From Actinomycetota bacterium (GTDB lineage Bacteria > Actinomycetota > Acidimicrobiia > Spongiisociales > UBA4744), in assembly GCA_013152275.1 (NCBI GenBank), contig JAADGS010000030.1, forward strand, positions 1 to 64,000: 64,000 nt of DNA, in the 5' to 3' direction. Made by a program: the position numbers and the translations under genes. Shown here piece by piece: positions 43,693 to 52,200 of this stretch. How positions within the stretch are numbered: position 1 is the first letter of the stretch; each line of letters opens with the position of its first letter. The notes below the pieces were generated by a model. The model was not told where the DNA came from, did no database searches, and was given only the letters and a program-made list of their open reading frames with translations.

Positions 43693-44032
43693 GTGATCTC
43701 CATTGAGCAGCCCACGAGACCACCGCATGCCGTCCCCGTCTGGTACAAGTGCAAGCAGGGAGGCGAGATCACCGTCATCACATCGGCGAACTCTGTCAAA
43801 GGTCGCCCGCTCGCCGCAGCGGGACACTTCGGTCTCCGTACCGACTCCGAAGGCGTGTCCTCATCGACGCGTGTCGATGACAAGACCGATCACCGCCGGC
43901 CGCCCGACGCTCGGCAAGCAGCGGGTCACTCTCATGGGTGACGGTCGGAAGATCTGGCGGTCGGCTTCCCGGTGGTCCACCGGTGTCGCAGGTCGACCAT
44001 CGAAAGAGATACCGCGACTTGACAACGACATT
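43693..44032 (+). pseudogene. remnant of a PPOX-fold (pyridoxamine-phosphate-oxidase/F420-type) protein
   Basis: The segment RPPHAVPVWYKCKQGGEIT followed by VITSANSVKGRPLAAAG and FGLRTDSEG matches the core of small PPOX-fold F420- or FMN-binding proteins (usually GRPHVVPVWY, TGxxSxKxRNLRRDPR, VSLxVD). The start and N-terminal strand are missing, and the plausible continuation RVTLMGDGRKIWRSASRW lies in another frame. It is a broken gene, with truncation and at least one frameshift. Confidence 0.5.
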
Positions 44033-44042
44033 CCGAGATTCT

Positions 44043-44084
44043 AGTTTGCACAGCAAACTGATTTGCCCGTACTACCAGTTTGCA
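44043..44084. promoter_or_regulatory. operator with three AGTTTGC half-sites
   Basis: AGTTTGC-ACA-GCAAACT (44043-44059) is a perfect palindrome, and a third half-site AGTTTGCA follows at 44077-44084, 34 bp downstream of the first. It lies immediately upstream of the membrane protein-regulator operon and is a likely binding site for the winged-helix protein encoded there. Confidence 0.6.
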
Positions 44085-44097
44085 GGAAGGGGATGAG

Positions 44098-44718
44098 ATG
44101 TCGAATCGTATGGACCTCGATGCGATCGAAAGGAGCGCACGCGCCGCCGGGTATCAGGATGGCCTCATGGAGCTGCTCGCCGCGGTAGTCATGCTCGGAC
44201 TTGCGCTGACGTGGGCGGTCGGTCCTGAATTGGTTGCGATCGTGGTCGTACCGGTCACTGTGTTTGGTTGGAAGGTGGTCTTTCGCTTCAAGGAGAAGGT
44301 GACCTATCCGCGGATCGGCTACTCGGGGGACCGGCCCGATCCATCTCCACCGAGCGCACGAGGAATGCTCCTGTTCCTTGGCCTCGGCTTCGGGATCACG
44401 GTCGCGGTCATCGCTATCTCCGGCGAACTCGGCAACCCCGGCGACTGGTGGCGAGCTGCCGCGCTACTGGCCGGACTGTCGTTCGCCGCCGGCTTCTGGT
44501 TCGCAGGTCGACGGTCGGGTCTCCTCCGGCACCGTCTGCTTGCCGTCGCTTCCGTCCTCACAGGGATCCTCTACTGGGCGATCGGTTCCGGCGCCGGATA
44601 CCGCCCCGTGGCCTGGCAGCTCGCGACCATGGGAACGCTGCTACTGATCACCGGCACCGTTGCGTTGGTGACCTTCCTGCGGCGCAACCCCACCATCGAG
44701 GAGCCCGACCGTGGCTGA
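44098..44718 (+). CDS. small integral membrane protein of unknown function
   Basis: A 206-residue protein. After a soluble N-terminal segment (SNRMDLDAIERSARAAGYQDGLME) there are about six hydrophobic segments, grouped as two in residues 22-65 and four in residues 90-200. No family is recognised beyond its link with small winged-helix regulators. ATG 44098 follows a GGAAGGGG box. It overlaps the regulator gene by 8 nt. The regulator probably represses both. Confidence 0.7.
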   Translation: MSNRMDLDAIERSARAAGYQDGLMELLAAVVMLGLALTWAVGPELVAIVVVPVTVFGWKVVFRFKEKVTYPRIGYSGDRPDPSPPSARGMLLFLGLGFGITVAVIAISGELGNPGDWWRAAALLAGLSFAAGFWFAGRRSGLLRHRLLAVASVLTGILYWAIGSGAGYRPVAWQLATMGTLLLITGTVALVTFLRRNPTIEEPDRG

Positions 44719-45016
44719 CGTCCCAGCGGTTGCCGGCATCGATCGCCTGATCCACGAACCGGGGCGCCTCGCCATCCTGGCGGTCCTCAACGCCGTCGAC
44801 GAAGCCGACTTCCTGTTCCTTCTTCGCCAGACCGGCCTGACACGTGGCAACCTCTCGTCGCACACCGCCAAACTCGAGAACGGCGGCTACATCGCCGTCG
44901 AGAAATCCTTCGTCGACAAGGTTCCGCACACCGTCTACCGGCTCACCGACGAGGGTCGCACCGCTCTCGACGCGTACCGCCGGCAGATGACCGGCATCCT
45001 CGAGGCGATGGAGTAG
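44711..45016 (+). CDS. winged-helix transcriptional regulator (HTH_34/ArsR-MarR-like)
   Basis: A 101-residue single-domain regulator: IHEPGRLAILAVLNAVDEADFLFLLRQTGLTRGNLSSHTAKLENGGYIAVEK is the winged helix with recognition helix TRGNLSSHTAKLE, and HTVYRLTDEGRTALDAYR ends it. No metal-binding Cys is present. GTG 44711 overlaps the membrane-protein stop by 8 nt. The AGTTTGC palindrome upstream of the operon is its probable site. Confidence 0.82.
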   Translation: MADVPAVAGIDRLIHEPGRLAILAVLNAVDEADFLFLLRQTGLTRGNLSSHTAKLENGGYIAVEKSFVDKVPHTVYRLTDEGRTALDAYRRQMTGILEAME

Positions 45017-45106
45017 ACGCCTTCGGCTCCCGGGACAATCAGCGCCGCGCTGGGCCCGCGTGCCCCGGCACTCGAAAACAGCGGCAGGTTCAGGCAGAAT
45101 CAACGT

Positions 45107-45925
45107 GTGGATCCCTTTCTCATCGCACACAATCCCGACACCGACAGCAGCCTCCCCTATCTGCTGCGGCTCCCCGTCGAAGGCGGCATCGTGCTCAAGG
45201 CGAAGGAAGACTGGCCACGGGCCTCACGGGTGTACTGCCACCCGGTCGACATGTGGCCCGATGAGGCCGAAGTCATCGGTGAAGTGCCGGTGAAGCTGTG
45301 TAGACGGAGAGGCTCGGCGATCGATCTCGTGCTGGATCGGCGCATCAACAGCCGCAGCCAGTTCGTCTTTACCACCCTGCGGGGCCGTAACGTGATCTTC
45401 TGGCAGACCCCGAAGGCGGCGAAGGGCTCTCGACCGGGAGTGCGCGTCCCGAAGCGGCGGGCCGCCGGCCTGAAGGTGCTCGAGGTCGTGATCGACACGC
45501 GGGAGCGCTACCCGTACCGGTTCGCCAACCACCCCGTCGAGGTGTCGAGATCCGCACTGGCCGCAGGTGACTATGCGGTGATGGTCAACGACGTCGTTGT
45601 CGCCTCGGTCGAACGCAAGACGAGCGACGACTTCCGCAAGACCCTGGTGGACGGTTCGCTCTCGTTCCTCATGGCAGACCTCTCCTCCCTGCCGGCTGCC
45701 GCCATCGTGGTCGAAGAGCGCTACTCGTCGATGCTGCACTCCGAGCATGTCGAACCGGGATGGGTCGCCGAACTGATCGCCCGCGTGCAGGTGCACCACC
45801 CGTCGGTGCCGATTGTCTTCTGCGACGCCCGCAAGTTCGCAGAAGAGTGGACCTACCGGTTCCTCGGCGCGGCGTTCGCCGAGCTGGGGATCCCCATCCG
45901 AGATGGCATGGAACAGGACGACTGA
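45107..45925 (+). CDS. ERCC4-domain nuclease
   Basis: A 272-residue protein. The C-terminal half is an XPF/ERCC4-type nuclease: VVIDTRERYPYRF (near residue 126), AAGDYAVMVNDVVVASVERKTSDDF with the GDY...ERKxxxD metal site, and MADLSSLPAAAIVVEERY. The first 115 residues have no recognised domain. It would cut branched or flapped DNA in repair. GTG 45107 is the start that fits; a further GTG lies 2 nt upstream in another frame. Stands alone, with no obvious partner. Confidence 0.78.
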   Translation: MDPFLIAHNPDTDSSLPYLLRLPVEGGIVLKAKEDWPRASRVYCHPVDMWPDEAEVIGEVPVKLCRRRGSAIDLVLDRRINSRSQFVFTTLRGRNVIFWQTPKAAKGSRPGVRVPKRRAAGLKVLEVVIDTRERYPYRFANHPVEVSRSALAAGDYAVMVNDVVVASVERKTSDDFRKTLVDGSLSFLMADLSSLPAAAIVVEERYSSMLHSEHVEPGWVAELIARVQVHHPSVPIVFCDARKFAEEWTYRFLGAAFAELGIPIRDGMEQDD

Positions 45926-45980
45926 GCCCGTCTCCGATCGGCCGGCACCAGGCCAGGCGCACTCACCGCCTTCACCACCT

Positions 45981-46338
45981 TCACCACGGCAGCGGCGTCA
46001 TGACCGTGATCGCCGCTCTCAGCGGAACCCGCAATACCATCCCGTCCGGCAGAGGGTTCTCGTCGAGCCACACCAGCGCACGTGCCATGGCCTCGACCGC
46101 CACCACTTCCCTCACCCGCACATACACGACCGCTGCGAACCGGAGTCGCCTCGCCAACGGAATGAAGTCGGCGTTGTTGGTCTCCGACAATCGCATCCCG
46201 GTCATCGGCGTATGCGATCAATTCCTGGTCCGACACCGAAGACAGCCCGGCCTGGTACGCGGTCCATGCTTCGTGACCCTGGCCGGTCGGAAACCGAGCC
46301 ACCTCGACTGGAAGGCAATGGTCGACGAGAAACCTCAG
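45981..46338 (-). pseudogene. DUF5615 (PIN-like) toxin, VapC45-like, frameshifted and without a canonical start
   Basis: The N-terminal part RFLVDHCLPVEVARF...GHEAWTAYQAGLSSVSDQELIAYADDR has the DUF5615 nuclease start (FLVDxCLP) and acidic Asp. One extra base near 46183-46188 shifts the frame; after it, TNNADFIPLARRLRF...VVYVRV continues the domain in the next frame, giving about 118 residues when merged, the family length. The expected ATG overlapping the antitoxin stop reads CTG. Missing start and frameshift together indicate a dead toxin. Confidence 0.65.
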
Positions 46339-47048
46339 CCTGCCCTCGCCTTCGACGATCTGCGACGTTCCTCTGCCTCGACCGCACCCAGGACGTCCTC
46401 TCGTTCGAGTCCCGGATAGCTGTCGAGGATCCGCTCGACGTTGTAGCCCGCTTCGTGCAGACTCCAGATCGAGGAGGTCGGTACCCGGGTTCCGGCGATT
46501 ACCTCGGCCGAGCCCAACACCCCTCTTCGCCGTTCGGTCTTGCCGACCCGGCGCGATCTCCGGCGATCCTCCTGCGCCAACCGGCGGAGCTCCTCCTCGA
46601 ACGTTCTGAGCGGGACGGTTATCTCCATGATCTTCTGACCGCTGTGCCACTCTTCCCATGACCCATCCGCCTGCTGGACAACAACCCTGTGGTGGGGTCG
46701 CCCACGAACATGATCCTCGATCACGGCAAAGGTGACACGAGCGAGAGGACGCAACGTCTCCTCGGCCCGGAGTCGCTGGACGATCTTGCCGATGAGCTGC
46801 AACGACACCTTGTCTCGCAGCCAGGCAGCCACACGGAACTCGACGAGGTTGGCGAAGGAGAACAGTCGCACGCGACCACGGCCCCTTGCCCGATCGATAT
46901 CGGGGGTGACAATGCCTTTCTCGATCCAATAGTCGAGCCGGCGTTTGGTGATGCCGGAGAGACGCATCACCTGTTGAGAGGTGAACACGCCGTCATCGAA
47001 CGAGCTCTCCAATCGGCCCTCCACTGATGAGTACCTTGATGTACTCAT
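46335..47048 (-). CDS. antitoxin with MerR-like HTH and C-terminal DUF433 domain (VapB45-like)
   Basis: A 237-residue protein. Residues about 20-80 form a MerR-like helix-turn-helix (FTSQQVMRLSGITKRRLDYWIEKGIVTP), and residues about 183-228 are DUF433 (AEVIAGTRVPTSSIWSLHEAGYNVERILDSYPGL). In Mycobacterium tuberculosis a protein of the same size and layout (VapB45) pairs with a DUF5615 toxin. Here it directly precedes the broken DUF5615 gene. ATG 47048 lies within a perfect palindrome that may be its operator; GTG 47024 is an alternative start. Confidence 0.75.
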   Translation of the reverse strand: MSTSRYSSVEGRLESSFDDGVFTSQQVMRLSGITKRRLDYWIEKGIVTPDIDRARGRGRVRLFSFANLVEFRVAAWLRDKVSLQLIGKIVQRLRAEETLRPLARVTFAVIEDHVRGRPHHRVVVQQADGSWEEWHSGQKIMEITVPLRTFEEELRRLAQEDRRRSRRVGKTERRRGVLGSAEVIAGTRVPTSSIWSLHEAGYNVERILDSYPGLEREDVLGAVEAEERRRSSKARAG

Positions 47049-47049
47049 C
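47026..47049. promoter_or_regulatory. palindrome over the antitoxin start codon
   Basis: GATGAGTAC-CTTGAT-GTACTCATC has perfect 9-bp arms. It covers the antitoxin ATG (47048-47046), so a bound antitoxin would block its own gene, the usual toxin-antitoxin autoregulation. Confidence 0.55.
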
Positions 47050-47141
47050 GTATCGCAACAATGCCGGGAGGGGAACCACCCTTGCCGACCGACGGCACAG
47101 GGCCTTCTCCGTGGAAAGGAGCCCCGCCATGTCCTGTCCCC

Positions 47142-50100
47142 TCACAGCCCTTGGAGCGCCTTGACGATCCGCTGCTCACTCACCTTCCCACGGGTGCCGA
47201 GCGCCTGGGCGAAGAGGCTCACCCGCAGCTCCTGGAGCATCCAGGCGATCTCCGCGAGCTCAGGCGACGGCGGAAGCACCTCGCAGAGCCGTTCATACTC
47301 GCCTTCGAGGCGCTGCACCAGGGTCATCCGTTCACGATCCCGCTGCGGATCCCCGACGACTCGCTCCAGGCGCCGCTCGACGGCGCGAAGGTAGCGCTCC
47401 ACGTCGGCCAGCCGCGCCGCGCCAACGGCGGTGAGAAAGCCCGGGTAGATGAGCTGGTCGAGCTGACCCTGCATGTCGGCTGCGGCTGCCTGTGGTGCGT
47501 CCGCGTCGGTTCGCCCCAGGGAGGCACGCAGCGAACGGGCCAGATCGAGGATGCGCAGTGACACCGATCCCACCGCTTCCACCCGCTCGGCGAGATCCTC
47601 TCCGGCACGGGCGACGAGCGCGTCGAAACCGACACCGTCCCACGGTGGCCCACCGGCGTCGGTGATCACCTGCCCGGCGACGCAGGTGACACAGTCGTCG
47701 ACCCACTCGGCCGGCGCGCCGTGAGGACCGGAACGGATCGCCCGTCTTGCATCGTCGTTGAGCAGAAGGCGCAGCATCCTGCCGGCCGACGGCAGATTGA
47801 GGGCCAGCAGGCGCGTGGCGCCGGCCCACATGGCGTTCGCCTGCTCTTCGGCGGTGGCCAGCAGACGCACGGCGACCGAGCCGCCCTCGTCGACGAGTGC
47901 CGGATACGCATGAACCCTCCGGCCGGCGTCGCCGATCTCGACCACGCGGGGAAGCGCGCCGATGCTCCACGTGGTCAGGCCGATCTGTTCGAGTTCGTGG
48001 CTCGTCACCGGCATGGCCCGGGCTGCGTCACGGAGTTCTGTCTTCAACACAGCGAGGTCATCGCTCTCGGCGATGGGTTCCCCGTGATCGTCGACGACCC
48101 GAAATGTCGGCCGCAGGTGGGCGGGAAGGGCATCCAGGTCAAAGACGTCCGGTGGAATGGAGACGCCGCCGATGTGGGCCAGCTCACGGCGTAACACCGA
48201 CAGGAGGCGCCCGTCGTCGGGGCCGAGGCGTTCGGCGAGAACGCGGGCCGTGTCGGGAATCGGCACGAACGGTTTCCGGAACTGCTTGGGAAGGGTTCGG
48301 ATCAGCTCCGTGATCAGTTCGACCCGGTACCCCGGCACGTGCCATTCGAACACGGCCGGATCGACCCGGTCGATACCGCTGATCGGAACATCGACGGTGA
48401 CCCCATCGGTCGTCCCGCCGGGTTCGAACGTGTAGGCCAGCGCCATCGCGACGTCACCGTGGTGCCACACCTCGGGGAACGCGTCGGTGTCGGGTGCGGC
48501 GGCCTCCGGGTCGATCAGGTCATCGAGTCCGAGCTCCAGCAGGTGCGGGTCGTCGTGGCGGGCATCCTTCCACCAACGGTCGAAGTGGCGTACCGAGATG
48601 ACGTCGCCGGGAATGCGCCGGTCGAAGAACTCGAAGATGGCGGCATCGTCGACCAGGAGATCGGTGCGACGCTCGCGGGCCTCGAGCGCCTGGACCTGCT
48701 CGATCATGGCCTCGTTGTGTGCCGCGAAGTCGTGGTGAGTCTCCCACTCGCCTGCGACGAGGGCATGGGAGATGAACATCTCTCTCGCACCGGCCGGGTC
48801 GATCCGCCCGTACTGGACGTTGCGATCGGTCACCAGCGGCAGCCCGTAGATCGTCACGGTTTCGTAGGCGGCGGCCGCACCACGGTCGGCGTCCCACCAC
48901 GGATCGGAGTACGACGTGCGCACGAGGTGGGCGCCGACCTGTTCGACCCATTCGGGACGGACAGGGGCGACGCCCCTCGCCCAGAGGCGGCTCGTCTCCA
49001 CCAGCTCGGCGGCCATCACCCACTGCGGTGCAGCCTTGAACAGAGCCGATCCGGGGGCGATGAAGAAGCGGGCATTGCGGGCTCCCCGGTACTCGTACCC
49101 GCCGGGGTCCTTGATCCCGATGTGGGAGAGGAGGCCTGCAAGGACCGACCGGTGGATCGCGTCCGGGTCGGCGGGCGTCGTGTTGGCGATCATGCCGAGA
49201 TCTTCGGTGACGTCTCGCAGTTGGGCGTGGATGTGTTGCCACTCTCGGATGCGGCGTTCGCTGAGGAACTCGTCGCGGCACATCCTGCGGAACCGGTTCG
49301 AGGTCCTCGCGCTGCGTTCGGTCTGCAGGTACTCCCACAGGTGCAGCCAGGAGAGCAGATCGGAGTCGGGATGTTTGAACCGGGCGTGGAGCTGATCGGC
49401 GTGTTGACGGTGCTCGGCGGGACGTTCCCTCGGGTCGCGAACCGAAAGCGCGGCAGCGATCACCAGCACCTCGGTGAGACAGCCGTTGCGGTCGGCCTCG
49501 ATCACCATGCGGGCGAGACGGACGTCCAGCGGGAACCGGGCGAGACGACGTCCGAGCTTGGTCAGCCACCTGCGGGTGCCCTGGTGGGCGGGGTTGACGG
49601 CACCGAGCTCTTCGAGCAGGGCGATGCCGTCGCGGATGCTTCGCGAGTCCGGCGGGTCGAGGAACCCGAACGCTTCGATGTCGCCCAGGTCGAGTGCCGC
49701 CATCTGCAGGATCACCGACGCCAGGTTGGTGCGACGGATCTCCGGTTCGGTGAACGCGGGACGCGACCGGTAGTCGTCCTCGGCGTAGAGGCGGATGCAG
49801 ACTCCCGGTCCGAGGCGCCCACATCGTCCGGCCCGCTGGTCGGCCGACGCCTGGGAGATCGGTTCGATAGGCAGCCTCTGCACCTTCGTGCGCCGGCTGT
49901 AGCGTGAGATGCGGGCGGTTCCCACGTCGATGACGGACCGGATGCCCGGCACGGTCAGCGATGTCTCCGCCACGTTCGTGGCGACGATGATCCTCCGCCC
50001 GCGGTGCGGTTCGAACACCCTGTGCTGCTCTGCGGCCGACAGGCGCCCGTACAAGGGCAGGACCTGCGTGTGCGCCAGACCCAGGTCGGCGACGGCGTCG

Positions 50101-51005
50101 GCGGCGTCCCGGATCTCGCGCTCCCCCGAACAGAACACGAGGATGTCACCGGAGCCCTCCGTGTATAGCTCCACGACGGCATCGGCGATCGCCTGTGGCT
50201 GATCGCGCGGCTTGGACAGTTCGGGATCGTCGAGCGGCCGGTAGCGAATCTCGACCGGGTAGGCGCGACCGGACACCTCCACGACGGGGGCCCCGTCGAA
50301 GTGCTCGGAGAACCGCTCCGTGTCGATCGTGGCGGAGGTGATGATCACCTTCAGGTCGGGACGCCGGGGCAGCAGCGCCTTGAGGTAACCAAGCAGGAAG
50401 TCGATGTTGAGGCTGCGTTCGTGGGCCTCGTCGACGATGATCGTGTCGTAGCGGGCAAGGCGCCGATCCCGGTGGATCTCCGAAAGCAAGATGCCGTCGG
50501 TCATGACCCTGATCAGCGTGCCGTCACCGACCCGGTCGGTGAACCGGACGGTGTAGCCGACGAGGCCACCGACCGCCGTGCCGGTCTCTTCGGCGATTCG
50601 CTCGGCGATCGAGCGGGCCGCGATACGCCGTGGCTGGGTGTGGCCGATGAAGCCGTCGACCCCGCGTCCGAGTTCGAGGCACAGCTTGGGGATCTGGGTG
50701 CTCTTGCCCGAGCCTGTCTCGCCCGAGACGATCACCACCTGGTTGGCCCGGATGACCTCGCCGAGCTCGTCGAGGCGGTCGGTGATCGGCAGGTCCGCCG
50801 GATAGGTGAACTTGTCGGGCACGGCGGCCTTCCTGTGGGCGATGCGACGCTCCGCGCGGGTCAGGTCCGCGGCGATGGCCTCGAGGGCAGCCTTGCGCCT
50901 CGCGGGCGCGTCGATCTTGGTCGCGCCGGCAAGGCGGCGTTGGAACGACCGGCGGTCGGCCGGTGTCAGCCCGTCGACGCGGGCGCGAAGGTCGGCGAGG
51001 TTCAT
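47142..51005 (-). CDS. hrpA: ATP-dependent RNA helicase HrpA
   Basis: A 1287-residue DEAH helicase of HrpA size. In order: VSGETGSGKSTQIPK (motif I), HTQPRRIAARS (Ia), DEAH (IIVDEAHERS), SATIDT (III), VATNVAETSLT (V) and DQRAGRCGR (VI), then the winged-helix/ratchet and a long C-terminal HrpA domain (GYEYRGARNARFFIAPGSAL, PKQFRKPFVP, QALGTRGKVSEQRI). It resolves stalled ribosomes and structured RNA. ATG 51005 (MNLADLRARVDGLTPADRRSF) is preferred by homology; GTG 51053 would add 16 residues. Confidence 0.92.
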   Translation of the reverse strand: MNLADLRARVDGLTPADRRSFQRRLAGATKIDAPARRKAALEAIAADLTRAERRIAHRKAAVPDKFTYPADLPITDRLDELGEVIRANQVVIVSGETGSGKSTQIPKLCLELGRGVDGFIGHTQPRRIAARSIAERIAEETGTAVGGLVGYTVRFTDRVGDGTLIRVMTDGILLSEIHRDRRLARYDTIIVDEAHERSLNIDFLLGYLKALLPRRPDLKVIITSATIDTERFSEHFDGAPVVEVSGRAYPVEIRYRPLDDPELSKPRDQPQAIADAVVELYTEGSGDILVFCSGEREIRDAADAVADLGLAHTQVLPLYGRLSAAEQHRVFEPHRGRRIIVATNVAETSLTVPGIRSVIDVGTARISRYSRRTKVQRLPIEPISQASADQRAGRCGRLGPGVCIRLYAEDDYRSRPAFTEPEIRRTNLASVILQMAALDLGDIEAFGFLDPPDSRSIRDGIALLEELGAVNPAHQGTRRWLTKLGRRLARFPLDVRLARMVIEADRNGCLTEVLVIAAALSVRDPRERPAEHRQHADQLHARFKHPDSDLLSWLHLWEYLQTERSARTSNRFRRMCRDEFLSERRIREWQHIHAQLRDVTEDLGMIANTTPADPDAIHRSVLAGLLSHIGIKDPGGYEYRGARNARFFIAPGSALFKAAPQWVMAAELVETSRLWARGVAPVRPEWVEQVGAHLVRTSYSDPWWDADRGAAAAYETVTIYGLPLVTDRNVQYGRIDPAGAREMFISHALVAGEWETHHDFAAHNEAMIEQVQALEARERRTDLLVDDAAIFEFFDRRIPGDVISVRHFDRWWKDARHDDPHLLELGLDDLIDPEAAAPDTDAFPEVWHHGDVAMALAYTFEPGGTTDGVTVDVPISGIDRVDPAVFEWHVPGYRVELITELIRTLPKQFRKPFVPIPDTARVLAERLGPDDGRLLSVLRRELAHIGGVSIPPDVFDLDALPAHLRPTFRVVDDHGEPIAESDDLAVLKTELRDAARAMPVTSHELEQIGLTTWSIGALPRVVEIGDAGRRVHAYPALVDEGGSVAVRLLATAEEQANAMWAGATRLLALNLPSAGRMLRLLLNDDARRAIRSGPHGAPAEWVDDCVTCVAGQVITDAGGPPWDGVGFDALVARAGEDLAERVEAVGSVSLRILDLARSLRASLGRTDADAPQAAAADMQGQLDQLIYPGFLTAVGAARLADVERYLRAVERRLERVVGDPQRDRERMTLVQRLEGEYERLCEVLPPSPELAEIAWMLQELRVSLFAQALGTRGKVSEQRIVKALQGL

Positions 51006-51093
51006 GGCTTCGTGGGAGGGCCCATGATTGCCGCTCCCGGCGGTCGAGGCCACCTTGGGACGAACCGCGGTCCGTTACGCTTGCCCAAATCAA

Positions 51094-51146
51094 CCGTTCT
51101 GGTGACGGTTGGACCGGATAGTTCCCCCGAACCGTCACGAGAACGG
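51094..51146 (+). repeat. 53-nt hairpin element, copy 1 (upstream of eamA)
   Basis: Arms CCGTTCTGGTGACGGTT and AACCGTCACGAGAACGG pair at 16 of 17 positions around a 19-nt loop (GGACCGGATAGTTCCCCCG). Copy 2 at 52046-52098 is 47/53 identical in the same orientation. The right arm ends in the GGAG that precedes the eamA ATG by 4 nt, so folding would hide the ribosome-binding site. Confidence 0.85.
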
Positions 51147-51152
51147 AGTCGT

Positions 51153-52034
51153 ATGTCGAGCCGATGGATGATCGCCGCCTCACTCACCGCGGTGTACGTC
51201 ATCTGGAGCTCCACCTACCTGGCGCTTCGGTTCCTCGTCGAGACGTTCCCGCCGTTTCTCGGCACCTCGATCCGCATGATGATCGCCGGCGCCATTCTCT
51301 TCACCTGGGCACGGTGGCGTGGCTCGCCGATACCCACCCCACGCCAATGGCGCAACGGATTCGCCGTCGGGACCCTGCTGTTCGTCGGTGGGCTCGGCCT
51401 GGTGACCGTCGCCGAAGACATCGGCGTCGGATCCGGCGTGGCAGCAACGGCAGTGGCGATGGTGCCGGTGTGGGCAGCGGTGATCTCAGGCCTGTTCGGG
51501 CGCTGGCCGACAAGGCTCGAATGGATCGGGATCGTCGTCGGCATCGCCGGGGTGGCGCTGCTGTCGGGCGAGGGCGACTTCCGTGCCGCACCGCTCGGTC
51601 TGGTCCTCGTCGTCGTCTCCCCGATCTTGTGGGCGTTCGGTTCGGTCTGGTCCGCGCACATCGATCTGCCTGCCGGCCCGATGTCGGCCGCCATCCAGAT
51701 GCTCGGCGGCGGAGTGGCACTCGCGTTGATCGGCTCCGGGATCGGCGAGTCGATCACAACCGCTCCCAGCCTCAAATCGTGGCTGGCACTTGCGTGGCTG
51801 ACCCTCCTCGGGTCGCTGATCGGATTCAGCGCCTACACGTATCTGCTGCGCACCGTGCGCCCTGTGCTGGCCACCTCCTACGCCTACGTGAACCCGTTGT
51901 TCGCGGTGATCCTCGGCGTGACACTCGGGAAGGAACGGCTCACCGGCGAAGCGTGGGTGGCGCTGCCGATCATCCTCGTGGCGGTCGGTCTGATCGTGTG
52001 GAGTCGCAACCGCGCACCGATGCCCGTCGAGTGA
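51153..52034 (+). CDS. EamA-family drug/metabolite exporter (YedA-like)
   Basis: A 293-residue membrane protein with ten predicted hydrophobic helices in two EamA repeats; IWSSTYLALRF and ALPIILVAVGLIVWSRN are typical, and the second repeat contains the family's conserved SAYTYLLRTVRPVLATSYAYVNPLFAVILG (seen in parts). It exports an unknown small metabolite. ATG 51153 follows a GGAG box partly inside a hairpin. It is bracketed by two direct copies of that hairpin, and is divergent from hrpA. Confidence 0.88.
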   Translation: MSSRWMIAASLTAVYVIWSSTYLALRFLVETFPPFLGTSIRMMIAGAILFTWARWRGSPIPTPRQWRNGFAVGTLLFVGGLGLVTVAEDIGVGSGVAATAVAMVPVWAAVISGLFGRWPTRLEWIGIVVGIAGVALLSGEGDFRAAPLGLVLVVVSPILWAFGSVWSAHIDLPAGPMSAAIQMLGGGVALALIGSGIGESITTAPSLKSWLALAWLTLLGSLIGFSAYTYLLRTVRPVLATSYAYVNPLFAVILGVTLGKERLTGEAWVALPIILVAVGLIVWSRNRAPMPVE

Positions 52035-52045
52035 CGCCCACCCAC

Positions 52046-52098
52046 CCGTTCTCGTGACGGTTGGGCCGGATAATTCCCACCAAGCGTCACGAGAACGG
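52046..52098 (+). repeat. 53-nt hairpin element, copy 2 (downstream of eamA, upstream of yjjI)
   Basis: Arms CCGTTCTCGTGACGGTT and AAGCGTCACGAGAACGG pair at 16 of 17 positions around the loop GGGCCGGATAATTCCCACC. It starts 11 nt after the eamA stop and ends 102 nt before the yjjI ATG. The differences from copy 1 are single arm changes, not compensated pairs. Confidence 0.85.
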
Positions 52099-52200
52099 AG
52101 GACGACCGATTCCCGTCGGTTATCGATTCGCTCTCGTGGACCATTGGAACCCGAGGCGGCAGCGGCGCATACTGGGAACGATCAGCGAGGGGTTGCCGGC

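Larger units (their letters stand above)
43298..44097. other. 800-base region with only a decayed gene and an operator
   Basis: No intact gene is supported here. A PPOX-type remnant lies at 43693-44032 and a palindromic operator at 44043-44084, both listed. The first 390 bases hold only motif-free short frames. This is the boundary between the catabolic island and unrelated genes. Confidence 0.6.

Noticed and set aside
43489-43883. Minus-strand frames in the 43.3-44.1 kb gap (for example the stretch with NGDHFNVETGEDFIWP)
   Set aside because: No family match is recognised, starts are poor, and the plus strand has a better explanation (PPOX remnant).
47897-50202. Many long plus-strand frames opposite hrpA
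   Set aside because: They are Arg/Gly-rich antisense shadows of a well-conserved helicase gene.
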